NCBI GenBank assembly: GCA_021730835.1 | Contig: JAKFYP010000193.1 | Location: 1 to 8,124, forward strand | Direction of reading: 5' to 3' | Origin: Alphaproteobacteria bacterium | GTDB taxonomy: Bacteria > Pseudomonadota > Alphaproteobacteria > Rickettsiales > UBA998 | Length of the DNA stretch: 8,124 bases | Program-made: the position numbers and the translations under genes | The notes under the pieces: model-generated | What the model saw: the letters and a program-made list of their open reading frames with translations, nothing else | Database searches by the model: none | Told to the model about the DNA's origin: nothing | Part shown: positions 1 through 5,304 of the stretch, one piece after another | How the letters are laid out: each line of letters opens with the position of its first letter | Position numbering within the stretch: the first letter of the stretch is position 1

Positions 1-96
1 GACTCGTGGGCTTGTACGCTTCCGAGCCGACTCCAAATCAGCGCGAATTGTATCAAATTGTTCCCGGCTAATATCGCTTGGATAAATCCCCGTCAT
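1..96 (-). CDS. Transposase N-terminus, IS5-like family (partial)
   Basis: The minus strand reads ATG at 96-94 and stays open to the window edge, giving 32 residues that begin MTGIYPSDISREQFDTIR. This resembles the N-terminal domain (DUF4096 type) of IS5-superfamily DDE transposases, which typically opens with a short 'Y-P-S-D-l-s-x-e-Q-f' segment before the catalytic core. A good ribosome binding site (GGAGG, plus-strand complement at 101-105) lies 5 nt before the ATG, which supports the start. The DDE catalytic region lies outside the window, so whether the gene is intact cannot be judged. The family call rests on this short N-terminus and on the IS-end-like sequence upstream. Confidence 0.65.
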   Translation of the reverse strand, partial: MTGIYPSDISREQFDTIRADLESARKRTSPRV

Positions 97-158
97 GCTG
101 CCTCCATGGTGTGTGGAAGCACAGTATGGCATCTTTCAAAAAGACTTTAAACAGGTTC
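1..158 (-). mobile_element. End of an IS5-like insertion sequence (other end outside window)
   Basis: Upstream of the transposase start, the minus strand runs to a candidate outer tip at position 158 reading GAACCTGTTTAAAGTC. The next three plus-strand bases (159-161) are TTA, which fits the TNA target duplication of the IS1031-type IS5 subgroup. The boundary is inferred. The partner inverted repeat and second TTA would lie beyond the left edge and cannot be checked. If correct, the element inserted about 50 bp from the inverted repeat in front of the Fic gene. Confidence 0.4.
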
Positions 159-207
159 TTAGCGCAGCCAGCTATATCTTTCATGTTTTCGCGGGGTAAT
201 TTATGCA

Positions 208-270
208 TATAGCTATCATTATAGCCACAAACCTCTTAAAATGCAATTAATGGCTATAATAATAGCTATA
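208..270. repeat. 20-bp inverted repeat upstream of the Fic gene (operator-like)
   Basis: The left arm 208-227 reads TATAGCTATCATTATAGCCA. The right arm 251-270 is its reverse complement with one mismatch, and the arms are separated by 23 bp. Each arm also contains the 8-bp palindrome ATAGCTAT (209-216 and 262-269) and a second ATAGC/GCTAT half-site, so the pattern has four half-sites. The right arm contains a TATAAT (255-260) that could be a -10 box. Such symmetry in front of a gene encoding a winged-helix domain suggests an operator, possibly autoregulatory. The regulator is inferred, not shown. Confidence 0.55.
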
Positions 271-331
271 AATAACCTTTGATATGGAGACCACTTAAGC
301 ATTCTTATTGAAGTTTTCACCAATAACCTTT
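271..331 (+). repeat. 10-bp direct repeat in the Fic leader region
   Basis: AATAACCTTT occurs at 271-280, directly after the large inverted repeat, and again at 322-331, overlapping the proposed -10 region. The spacing between copies is 51 bp. It may be a second protein-binding pair or a small duplication. No function can be read from sequence alone. Confidence 0.35.
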
Positions 332-336
332 ATTAT
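308..336 (+). promoter_or_regulatory. Candidate sigma70-type promoter of the Fic gene
   Basis: TTGAAG (308-313) and TATTAT (331-336) are separated by exactly 17 bp, close to the TTGACA/TATAAT consensus. Transcription would start near 343. That lies downstream of the ATG at 339 and upstream of the ATG at 372, so this promoter, if used, favours the shorter Fic protein. Confidence 0.45.
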
Positions 337-371
337 AAATGGTAATTCTATCGCCTTATGAAAGGTTTTTG

Positions 372-1562
372 ATGAAAAGGGATAATCTCTGTCATGCGGT
401 TAGGGAAAGGCTAAAACGCCTGCCAGCTCCCTATGCCTCGCATTATGGGGTGGTTCCGTTGCCGCCACCAGAACATTCCGTCAATGTTACGCCCGCTATC
501 CCGCAATTATCTGAAGCAAGCGCGGCGCTGGGACGTATTGAAGCTCTGGCAGGAGAGCTGGCTGATCCGTGGCTGATAAGCCGTATCCTTCCACGTCAGG
601 AGGCGATCAGCAGCTCTTCCATAGAAGGTACGCATAGCACGCTGGACGAACTTCTTTCAGTCGAAGAAACGGAAGATGAGGAAGCAAGCAGTGCCGCGAA
701 ACAGGTGCGCGACTACGCGCTGGCACTGGATGCGCTGGTGCCAGAAGCCATGCGACAACGTCATGAAATCTTTACAACCCATCTTGTCCGGGAACTCCAT
801 CGCACAGTTATGCGTGGTGCGGCGGATTATCAGGACGTACCCGGTGATCTGCGCGCGCGCGTGGTGTGGATCGGAGGGCGTGGCGATATTGCCTATTCCA
901 CCTATAACCCCACCCCGCCTGAAGACGTTGCCGCATGTTTGGAAGAATCAATGGCCTACATGCGCTGCGATGGGATGCAGGCCATGACGCAGAATCTGAT
1001 CACGCGCATGGCGGTTGCCCATGCGCATTTTGAGGCAGTGCATCCATTTCGTGATGGTAATGGGCGCGTTGGACGACTGTTGATGCCACTGATGATGGCG
1101 GCTGAAGGAAGCGTTCCGCTTTATCTGTCGCCTTACATTGCAGAAAAAAAAGAAGCGTACTATGCGGCGCTGAAAGCCGCGCAGCAGCAACTGGAATGGC
1201 ATCCGCTAGTCGCCTTTCTATCCGAAGCGATCACGGGAACCGTGCATGAATTATTCGCGACAAGGAAGGCGCTCACGCTTCTGGCGGATCAATGGAGAGA
1301 GCGCCGTCAATTCCGCAAGGGATCAGCCGCTTTGCACGCACTTGCGCTTTTGCCCCACTATCCTGTGATTACCACCAAGCGTCTCGCACAGCTTGCCGGG
1401 GTGAGCACTCCCGCTGCGTCCACCGCCATCGATCAGTTGATGGATGCAGGCATCCTGCATGAACGCACAGGCTATTCGCGTAACCGCGTATTCGCGGCAA
1501 CGGAAGCGCTGGCTATTATCAACCGTCCTTTTGGTGCGGAACCTATCGTGCCAGATGTTTGA
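372..1562 (+). CDS. Fic-domain protein with C-terminal winged helix (putative AMP transferase)
   Basis: The protein has 396 residues from ATG 372. Fic proteins usually transfer AMP from ATP to hydroxyl side chains of target proteins. The full active-site motif HPFRDGNGRVGR is at residues 224-235, with the catalytic His at 224. An N-terminal inhibitory motif of the S-x-x-x-E-G type (SSSIEG, Glu about 85) marks a class II, self-inhibited Fic enzyme. The substrate-flap region is seen at about 165-185 (WIGG, then a YNPTPPEDV stretch). Residues about 332-384 form a winged helix-turn-helix (TTKRLAQLAGVSTPAASTAI), as in the common Fic/DUF4172-like regulators of about 370-400 aa. Start: AAAGG at 361-365 lies 6 nt before ATG 372. 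An in-frame ATG at 339 (407 aa) has no Shine-Dalgarno and would lie upstream of the predicted transcript start. The gene stands alone, so the target is unknown. The family call is firm; DNA binding is inferred. Confidence 0.9.
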   Translation: MKRDNLCHAVRERLKRLPAPYASHYGVVPLPPPEHSVNVTPAIPQLSEASAALGRIEALAGELADPWLISRILPRQEAISSSSIEGTHSTLDELLSVEETEDEEASSAAKQVRDYALALDALVPEAMRQRHEIFTTHLVRELHRTVMRGAADYQDVPGDLRARVVWIGGRGDIAYSTYNPTPPEDVAACLEESMAYMRCDGMQAMTQNLITRMAVAHAHFEAVHPFRDGNGRVGRLLMPLMMAAEGSVPLYLSPYIAEKKEAYYAALKAAQQQLEWHPLVAFLSEAITGTVHELFATRKALTLLADQWRERRQFRKGSAALHALALLPHYPVITTKRLAQLAGVSTPAASTAIDQLMDAGILHERTGYSRNRVFAATEALAIINRPFGAEPIVPDV

Positions 1563-1602
1563 CGGTATTCACAAAGTCGAAGTCGATACCCACGATACTT
1601 CG

Positions 1603-1747
1603 CTCCCCCCTTGAGGGGGAGCACGCGAAGCAAGGCTGAAGGCCGTAGCTGAGCGGTGGGGGGGATAACAAGTAAAGCTCTCTCCCCCCCCACCGAATCG
1701 CCTTCGGATTTCATCCTCGGCTCTTCGACTCCCCCTCAAGGGGGGAG
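1603..1747. repeat. Long nested inverted repeat (hairpin)
   Basis: An exact 19-bp inverted repeat pairs 1603-1621 (CTCCCCCCTTGAGGGGGAG) with 1729-1747. Nested inside, 1654-1664 (CGGTGGGGGGG) pairs exactly with 1685-1695. The intervening segments pair only loosely. The outer arms are themselves nearly self-complementary. Transcribed RNA would fold into a stem of about 145 nt. It may help end Fic transcription, but no clear T-run follows, so it is reported as a repeat rather than a terminator. Confidence 0.6.
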
Positions 1748-1833
1748 TGGTAACCCGCAGGCGGCTCCAAGGGGGGAGTGGTAACCCGCAGGCGGCTCCA
1801 AGGGGGGAGTGGTAACCCGCAGGCGGGTGCTCC
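1738..1833 (+). repeat. Three tandem 31-34 bp repeat units
   Basis: Two identical 31-bp units (1738-1768 and 1769-1799) begin AAGGGGGGAGTGGTAACC and end GCGGCTCC. A third (1800-1833) has an extra GTG before its CTCC, and a degenerate fourth partial unit follows. The units abut without spacers, and each contains the small palindrome CCGCaggCGG. Copy B carries only one such unit, so copy A appears to have expanded locally. Confidence 0.8.
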
Positions 1834-1910
1834 AGAGGGGGAGTTATAACCGACTGCTTTTACTGACATACATACAGATAGGAGGCAAGCGGTGAATTGC
1901 GGGTAATCAG

Positions 1911-1928
1911 AAAGTTAATTAGCTATAC
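1911..1928. repeat. Left member of an 18-bp inverted repeat flanking the phaB-gapR block
   Basis: AAAGTTAATTAGCTATAC begins two bases after repeat copy A ends and lies 3 bp from the phaB stop codon. Its exact reverse complement is at 5217-5234, upstream of gapR, 3.3 kb away. With the preceding GGGTAATCAG (1901-1910) it makes a 28-bp string. The reverse complement of that string is present on the other side but split by 69 bp. Confidence 0.7.
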
Positions 1929-1931
1929 CAT

Positions 1932-2660
1932 TTACTCCATGAATTGCCCGCCGTTGATGGAGAGGGTTTCCCCGGTGATAAATCCGGCCTCATTGGCGAC
2001 GAGGAACAGCACAGCGCGGGCGATTTCCTCCGGCTCGCCCATGCGGCCTACCGGGATGCCCACGATGATTTTCCTCAGCACATCCTCAGGCACGGCGGAA
2101 GTCATATCCGTGGTGATATAGCCGGGAGCGATGGCGTTGACGGTGATGCCTTTAGCGGCGGCTTCCCGCGCCAGCGCCTTGGTAAAGCCGAGAATGCCCG
2201 CCTTGGCGGCGGAATAATTGGTCTGGCCGAACTGCCCGAGCTGGGCGTTGACCGAGCTGATATTGACGATGCGCCCGAAGCCGGTGGCCCGCATGGATTC
2301 GATCACCGAGCGCGACATATTGAAGCATGAGGTCAGGTTGGTGGTCAGCACGTCGTTCCATGTCTCGGGCGTCATCTTGTGCATGGCGGCGTCGCGGGTG
2401 ATCCCGGCGTTGTTGATGAGCACTTCCACCGCTCCGCCCAGCGCTTTCTCCACGGCGGCGACGCCCTCGCGGCAGGCATCGAAATTCGAGACATCCCACT
2501 TAAAGACCGCAATACCGGTCTCGGCGCGGAATTGCTCGGCTGGCTCGACCCGGCTGGCGAAATTGGCGGCGACCCGGTAGCCGCTGTCGCGCAGCGCCAT
2601 ACTGATGGCCTTGCCGATGCCCCGCGTGCCCCCGGTGACCAGTGCGATACGTTGTGTCAT
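1932..2660 (-). CDS. phaB: Acetoacetyl-CoA reductase
   Basis: A 242-residue short-chain dehydrogenase that reduces acetoacetyl-CoA to (R)-3-hydroxybutyryl-CoA, the second step of polyhydroxybutyrate synthesis, normally with NADPH in the cytosol. The Rossmann motif TGGTRGIG is at 9-16 and NNAG at 83-86. The catalytic set is Asn108, Ser136, Tyr149 and Lys153. The segment NISSVNAQLGQFGQTNYSAA (133-152) is typical of PhaB rather than of the FabG ketoreductases, and the length matches PhaB (about 241-246 aa). AGGAGG (2670-2675, complement) precedes the ATG. The start codon overlaps the stop of the upstream receiver gene as ATGA, which suggests translational coupling. It is the last gene of the minus-strand block and ends 3 bp from the inverted repeat at 1911-1928. 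A FabG-like role is the only serious alternative. Confidence 0.92.
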   Translation of the reverse strand: MTQRIALVTGGTRGIGKAISMALRDSGYRVAANFASRVEPAEQFRAETGIAVFKWDVSNFDACREGVAAVEKALGGAVEVLINNAGITRDAAMHKMTPETWNDVLTTNLTSCFNMSRSVIESMRATGFGRIVNISSVNAQLGQFGQTNYSAAKAGILGFTKALAREAAAKGITVNAIAPGYITTDMTSAVPEDVLRKIIVGIPVGRMGEPEEIARAVLFLVANEAGFITGETLSINGGQFME

Positions 2661-3136
2661 GACGTCATTCCTCCTCTGGCGCGTGATGGATCCATTTTTT
2701 CGCCCAGGCGGGCGATGGCCTGATTCTGGTTATCTTTTGAGAATATATCGCCCGGCTCTAATGCGCCTTGCGATTGGCTGGCGATGGTTTGCCGGGTTGC
2801 ACGGGCTAATGTTGTTTCGTCGATGGAAGTCATCAGCACGACCGGCAAATCGGGATGCGATTTCTTTAATGCGGAGGCGAGCGCTGCGCCGCTCGTGGCC
2901 TGTCCGTCAGCGGCCATATCGTAATCCGTCAGGACGCCGTCGCAGGGTTTGCTTTCCGCTAGGTATTGTAAGGCTTCCGGCGCGCTTCTGGCTTGGGCCG
3001 TCTCATATCCTGCCTGTTGTAATGCGCGGCAGGCCAGCTCAGGAAAACCGTATTTATCATCATCCACGACCAGCACTACCGGCGTCCTGTTCATGGGAGA
3101 GGTAGGGCTAACGGAAGTCGTTGGGGTATCTGCCAT
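2657..3136 (-). CDS. Stand-alone receiver-domain response regulator
   Basis: The 159-residue protein has one CheY-like receiver domain and no output domain. An unstructured Pro/Ser/Thr-rich leader of about 17 residues precedes the first strand (VVLVVDDD, 20-27). The acidic pocket is at Asp25-Asp26, the likely phosphoacceptor is Asp71 in VLTDYDM, the conserved Thr is at 103 (VVLMTS), and the conserved Lys is at 134 (IFSKDN). The full signalling set is therefore present. No histidine kinase is in the window. A weak ribosome site (AGGACAGG) precedes ATG 3136. An inner ATG at 3094 (residue 15) lacks one. The gene begins 9 bp after the DUF2442 stop and ends in an ATGA overlap with phaB, so it is probably co-translated with phaB. 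A link to PHB metabolism is inferred from position only. Confidence 0.8.
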   Translation of the reverse strand: MADTPTTSVSPTSPMNRTPVVLVVDDDKYGFPELACRALQQAGYETAQARSAPEALQYLAESKPCDGVLTDYDMAADGQATSGAALASALKKSHPDLPVVLMTSIDETTLARATRQTIASQSQGALEPGDIFSKDNQNQAIARLGEKMDPSRARGGMTS

Positions 3137-3145
3137 GTGCCTGTC

Positions 3146-3451
3146 CTACTGCATGGCCGGGGGTTGTGCGCCGGGGGTTTTCAGGCCATGAATGAAACCA
3201 TACGCATCCAGATCCTCGTCGAGTTCCGGCCAGTGCAGGCCCCGGCGTGCCGCGCAAAACTCCCAGCGTTCCCGTTGCCCCGGCGTGGCGTGGTAAAGAC
3301 GGGGATGCCACCAGAGCGGTATTGCAATCTCCCGCTCATCCTCCAGCGTGACATAGATTCTTGACGTATCGAAGCGCACACCGGCAATACGCATATGTTC
3401 ATCGCGGTTTTTATGTTCATCCGTGTTGCGGTCATTATGTAAAGTAACCAT
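3146..3451 (-). CDS. DUF2442-family protein
   Basis: A small protein of 101 residues. After a polar, charged leader (1-19) comes the DUF2442 pattern: a beta strand pair, then IAIPLWWHPRLYHAT (42-56), QRERWEF (59-65) and GLHWPELDEDL (71-81), with the conserved P-L-x-x-x-P-R-L and W-P-x-L-D-E-D signatures. Family function is not established. Its genes are often found just after DUF4160 genes, in what have been proposed to be toxin-antitoxin-like pairs. Here the preceding gene is exactly a truncated DUF4160, overlapping by 17 nt. GGAGG lies 7 nt before ATG 3451, so the gene looks translatable. An in-frame ATG at 3394 would remove the leader. It is followed after 9 bp by the receiver gene. Confidence 0.82.
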   Translation of the reverse strand: MVTLHNDRNTDEHKNRDEHMRIAGVRFDTSRIYVTLEDEREIAIPLWWHPRLYHATPGQRERWEFCAARRGLHWPELDEDLDAYGFIHGLKTPGAQPPAMQ

Positions 3452-3572
3452 ACCATGCCTCCAGAAATGCGTTTTTATGATCCTGCATTTTTGCGCTGAT
3501 GTGTTTCAATTCTTTCGGGCTGAAGCCTTCATTATATGCCACTTCCAGATTCCATCTCAGTAATGTGGGCAT
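3435..3572 (-). pseudogene. Truncated DUF4160 gene (C-terminal remnant)
   Basis: A 45-codon open frame runs from ATG 3572 to TAA 3435. After MPTLLRW it reads LEVAYNEGFSPKELKHISAK and then ends in FLEAWYGYF. This matches my recollection of the C-terminal half of one DUF4160 branch: 'fWLep-v-lAyn-Gfs-kEL--I', a helix, then 'FleaW-eYF'. The N-terminal half with the PHVHV-like strand is absent. The frame begins 9 bp past the phaA stop and is in the same frame as phaA. The natural partner DUF2442 follows with a 17-nt overlap, which strengthens the call. The fragment probably survives only as a leader to DUF2442; no ribosome site precedes its ATG. A real short protein cannot be excluded. Confidence 0.6.
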
Positions 3573-3581
3573 GCCGCATGC

Positions 3582-4766
3582 TTACTCCCGCTCCACGCAC
3601 AGCGCAACGCCCATGCCGCCGCCGATGCACAATGTCGCCAGCCCGTGTTTGGCGTCCCGGCGTTGCATCTCGTGCAGTAGGGTCACCAGCACGCGGCAAC
3701 CCGATGCACCGATGGGATGGCCCAGCGCAATCGCCCCGCCGTTGACATTGACCTTAGCGGTATCCCAGCCCAGTTCCCTGTTGACGGCAATCGCCTGCGC
3801 GGCGAAGGCCTCATTGGCTTCGATCAGGTCGAGCGATCCGATTTCCCAGCCCGCTTTCTCCAGCGCCTTGCGCGTCGCGGGGATCGGCCCGGTTCCCATG
3901 ATTTCCGGCGCAACCCCGGCATGCGCCCAGCTTCTGACGGAGGCCAGCGGGCTGAGGCCGCGCCTGCTTGCTTCCGCCCGGCGCATCAGCATGACGGCGG
4001 CGGCCCCGTCATTGATGCCCGAGGCGTTGCCCGCCGTGACCGTACCGTCCTTGCTGAAGGCGGGGCGGAGTTTGGCCAGTCCTTCGGCGGTGGTATCGGG
4101 CCTTGGGAACTCGTCCTTTTCGACGATGGTATCGCCCTTGCGGCCCGGCACGGTCACCGGCACGATCTCATCGCTGAACTTCCCGGCCTCCATCGCACGG
4201 CCCGCCTTTTGCTGCGAGGCGGCGGCGAAGACATCCTGTTCCTCGCGGCTGATGGAGAATTTTCTGGCAACGTTTTCCGCCGTCGTGCCCATATGGTAAT
4301 CGTTGAATATATCCCATAGCCCGTCATGCACCATCGTATCGGTGAACGTGGCGTTGCCCATTTTAACGCCGTTTCGCAAATGCGCGGCGTGCGGCGCGAG
4401 TGACATATTCTCCTGCCCGCCCGCGATGACAATAGCGCTGTCGCCCTGTGCGATAGCCTGACAACCCAGCGCGACGGTACGCAGCCCGGAACCGCAAACC
4501 TGATTGATGCCCCATGCCGGTACGGAATCGGGGAACCCGGCGGCGATGACGGCCTGACGGGCGGGGTTCTGTCCCTGTGCGGCGGTGAGTACCTGCCCGA
4601 GGATGACTTCCGAGATTTCTTCCGCTTTGACGCCGGTCTGATCCAGCAATGCCCTGAGAACGGTTGCGCCGAGGCGGTGGGCGGGCAGGGAGGAGAGTCC
4701 CCCCAAAAATGCGCCGATAGCAGTACGCCGTGCCGCAGTGATAACAATATCCTGATCAGTAGCCAT
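3582..4766 (-). CDS. phaA: Acetyl-CoA C-acetyltransferase (beta-ketothiolase)
   Basis: A 394-residue biosynthetic thiolase that joins two acetyl-CoA into acetoacetyl-CoA, the first step toward PHB; the reaction is reversible. The nucleophilic Cys91 sits in NQVCGSGLR, His350 in GHPIGASG (349-356) and Cys380 in LCIGGGMG. These are offset by +2 from the well-studied Zoogloea enzyme (Cys89, His348, Cys378). NEAFAAQ (318-324) is also typical. The length is normal and no key residue is missing. A strong GGAGGAGG site lies about 7 nt before ATG 4766. In many bacteria phaB follows phaA directly. Here phaB lies about 920 bp downstream, behind the DUF4160 remnant, DUF2442 and the receiver gene. A candidate promoter lies at 4798-4826. 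Use in ketone or fatty-acid metabolism is possible, but the phaB in the same block favours PHB. Confidence 0.95.
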   Translation of the reverse strand: MATDQDIVITAARRTAIGAFLGGLSSLPAHRLGATVLRALLDQTGVKAEEISEVILGQVLTAAQGQNPARQAVIAAGFPDSVPAWGINQVCGSGLRTVALGCQAIAQGDSAIVIAGGQENMSLAPHAAHLRNGVKMGNATFTDTMVHDGLWDIFNDYHMGTTAENVARKFSISREEQDVFAAASQQKAGRAMEAGKFSDEIVPVTVPGRKGDTIVEKDEFPRPDTTAEGLAKLRPAFSKDGTVTAGNASGINDGAAAVMLMRRAEASRRGLSPLASVRSWAHAGVAPEIMGTGPIPATRKALEKAGWEIGSLDLIEANEAFAAQAIAVNRELGWDTAKVNVNGGAIALGHPIGASGCRVLVTLLHEMQRRDAKHGLATLCIGGGMGVALCVERE

Positions 4767-4797
4767 ATGTTCCTCCTCCTACTGAAAAAACAAAAAA

Positions 4798-4826
4798 TAT
4801 CTATTGCCTTGATGCCGCTATGTCCA
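4798..4826 (-). promoter_or_regulatory. Candidate promoter for phaA
   Basis: On the minus strand TGGACA (4826-4821) is followed after 17 bp by TAGATA (4803-4798). The -35 box differs from consensus at one base, but the -10 is weak. Transcription would start near 4790, about 25 nt before the phaA ATG. It lies in the 89-bp gapR-phaA gap, so phaA could be transcribed separately from gapR or read through from it. Confidence 0.3.
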
Positions 4827-4855
4827 GCAGATTGCATGCTGCGGCGCACCACAAC

Positions 4856-5122
4856 CTAAGCGGCTTTTTCAAACTCCGGGATCATCCCCAGCGCTTGCTT
4901 GTAGAGATCGAGCATATGCTCCTGCTCATCGCGCTCGGATGCGTCGAGCTTGCGGATACGGATGACCTGCCGCATGGTTTTCACGTCGAACCCGTGGGCC
5001 TTGGCTTCGGCGAAAACATCGCGGATATCCGAGGCCAGCGTTGCTTTTTCTTCCTCAAGCCGCTCAATGCGCTCGATAAAACTGCGTAGATGTTCTGCGG
5101 TGAAATTAGCCGGTGTGCCCAT
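4856..5122 (-). CDS. gapR: GapR-family nucleoid protein (DUF2312)
   Basis: A small basic/acidic helical protein of 88 residues. In Caulobacter, GapR binds overtwisted DNA ahead of moving polymerases and stimulates gyrase and topoisomerase IV. The family core is clear: LRSFIERIERLEEEK (about 10-24) forms a coiled-coil helix, followed by DIRDVFAEAKAHGFDVKTMR and then VIRIRKLDASER with the EQEHMLDLYKQALG helix. The length equals that of known GapR proteins. AAGGAG (5129-5134, complement) lies 6 nt before ATG 5122. The frame remains open upstream to 5251, but that extension carries no family similarity and covers the predicted promoter, so it is not used. It is the first gene of the minus-strand block, 89 bp before phaA. 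Confidence 0.92.
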   Translation of the reverse strand: MGTPANFTAEHLRSFIERIERLEEEKATLASDIRDVFAEAKAHGFDVKTMRQVIRIRKLDASERDEQEHMLDLYKQALGMIPEFEKAA

Positions 5123-5158
5123 AATGCGCTCCTTGGGTGGGGGTTGAAAAGGACGGAT

Positions 5159-5188
5159 ACTATATAAGTGTTTCCCGGTTATTTGCAA
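5159..5188 (-). promoter_or_regulatory. Candidate gapR promoter
   Basis: On the minus strand TTGCAA (5188-5183) and TATAGT (5164-5159) are 18 bp apart. The -10 matches TATAAT at five of six bases. Transcription would begin near 5152 and give a leader of about 30 nt that contains the AAGGAG site. This supports the short GapR start. Confidence 0.5.
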
Positions 5189-5216
5189 GGGAGAGGAGAT
5201 AATTTCATTGGTTGAA

Positions 5217-5234
5217 GTATAGCTAATTAACTTT
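5217..5234. repeat. Right member of the 18-bp inverted repeat flanking the phaB-gapR block
   Basis: GTATAGCTAATTAACTTT is the exact reverse complement of 1911-1928. It lies about 95 bp upstream of the gapR start and just outside its predicted promoter. After 69 bp with a GC hairpin comes CTGATTACCC (5304-5313), the reverse complement of 1901-1910. The two halves that are contiguous on the left are therefore split here. Confidence 0.7.
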
Positions 5235-5252
5235 AGAGACCCTTGCATCATC

Positions 5253-5276
5253 CCCCCTCCCGCTTGCGGGAGGGGG
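5253..5276. repeat. Perfect 11-bp GC hairpin
   Basis: CCCCCTCCCGC (5253-5263) pairs with GCGGGAGGGGG (5266-5276) across a 2-nt TT loop. It sits in the 69-bp segment that separates the 18-bp repeat from repeat copy B. No T-run follows on either strand, so a simple rho-independent terminator is not supported. It looks like a small REP-type palindrome. Confidence 0.7.
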
Positions 5277-5304
5277 TTAGAGGGGGGGTGTCAAAAATAA
5301 AACC

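Larger units (their letters stand above)
1583..1909. repeat. Intergenic repeat element, copy A (expanded)
   Basis: This non-coding stretch between the Fic gene and phaB is copy A of a family whose second copy lies at 5305-5474. The left end (GATACCCACGAT, then CGCTCCCC) resembles the left end of copy B. The last 91 bp (1819-1909) match 5383-5474 with only a handful of differences and end in the same GGGTAATCA. The middle differs from copy B: it holds a long nested hairpin and three tandem 31-34 bp units. The family's identity and mobility are not known. Confidence 0.6.

Noticed and set aside
339..371. ATG 339 as the Fic start
   Set aside because: No ribosome site is present, and it falls between the -10 box and the expected transcript start. 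ATG 372 has AAAGG at good spacing. ATG 339 remains possible if another promoter is used.
1472..1714. Minus-strand 80-aa open frame across the Fic 3' end and the G/C-run repeat
   Set aside because: Its sequence is produced by the antisense of Fic and by repeat copy A. It has no ribosome site or family features.
1738..1833. Possible CRISPR array (31-bp repeats)
   Set aside because: The units abut directly with no spacers, and no cas genes are present. This is a plain tandem repeat.
3535..3580. Alternative frame ATG 3580 reading RHAHI-like residues that could be the DUF4160 N-terminal HVHV strand
   Set aside because: It stops after 15 codons and would lie too close to the C-terminal part to be the missing half. 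Resemblance is probably chance.
3499..4299. Long plus-strand frame (266 aa) opposite phaA
   Set aside because: It is the antisense shadow of the thiolase gene, which has all catalytic motifs. Composition is Ser/Ala/Pro-rich with no domain.
5123..5251. N-terminal 43-residue extension of GapR from the ATG at 5251
   Set aside because: The extension has no family similarity and covers the candidate promoter. The ATG at 5122 has a proper AAGGAG site and the usual length.
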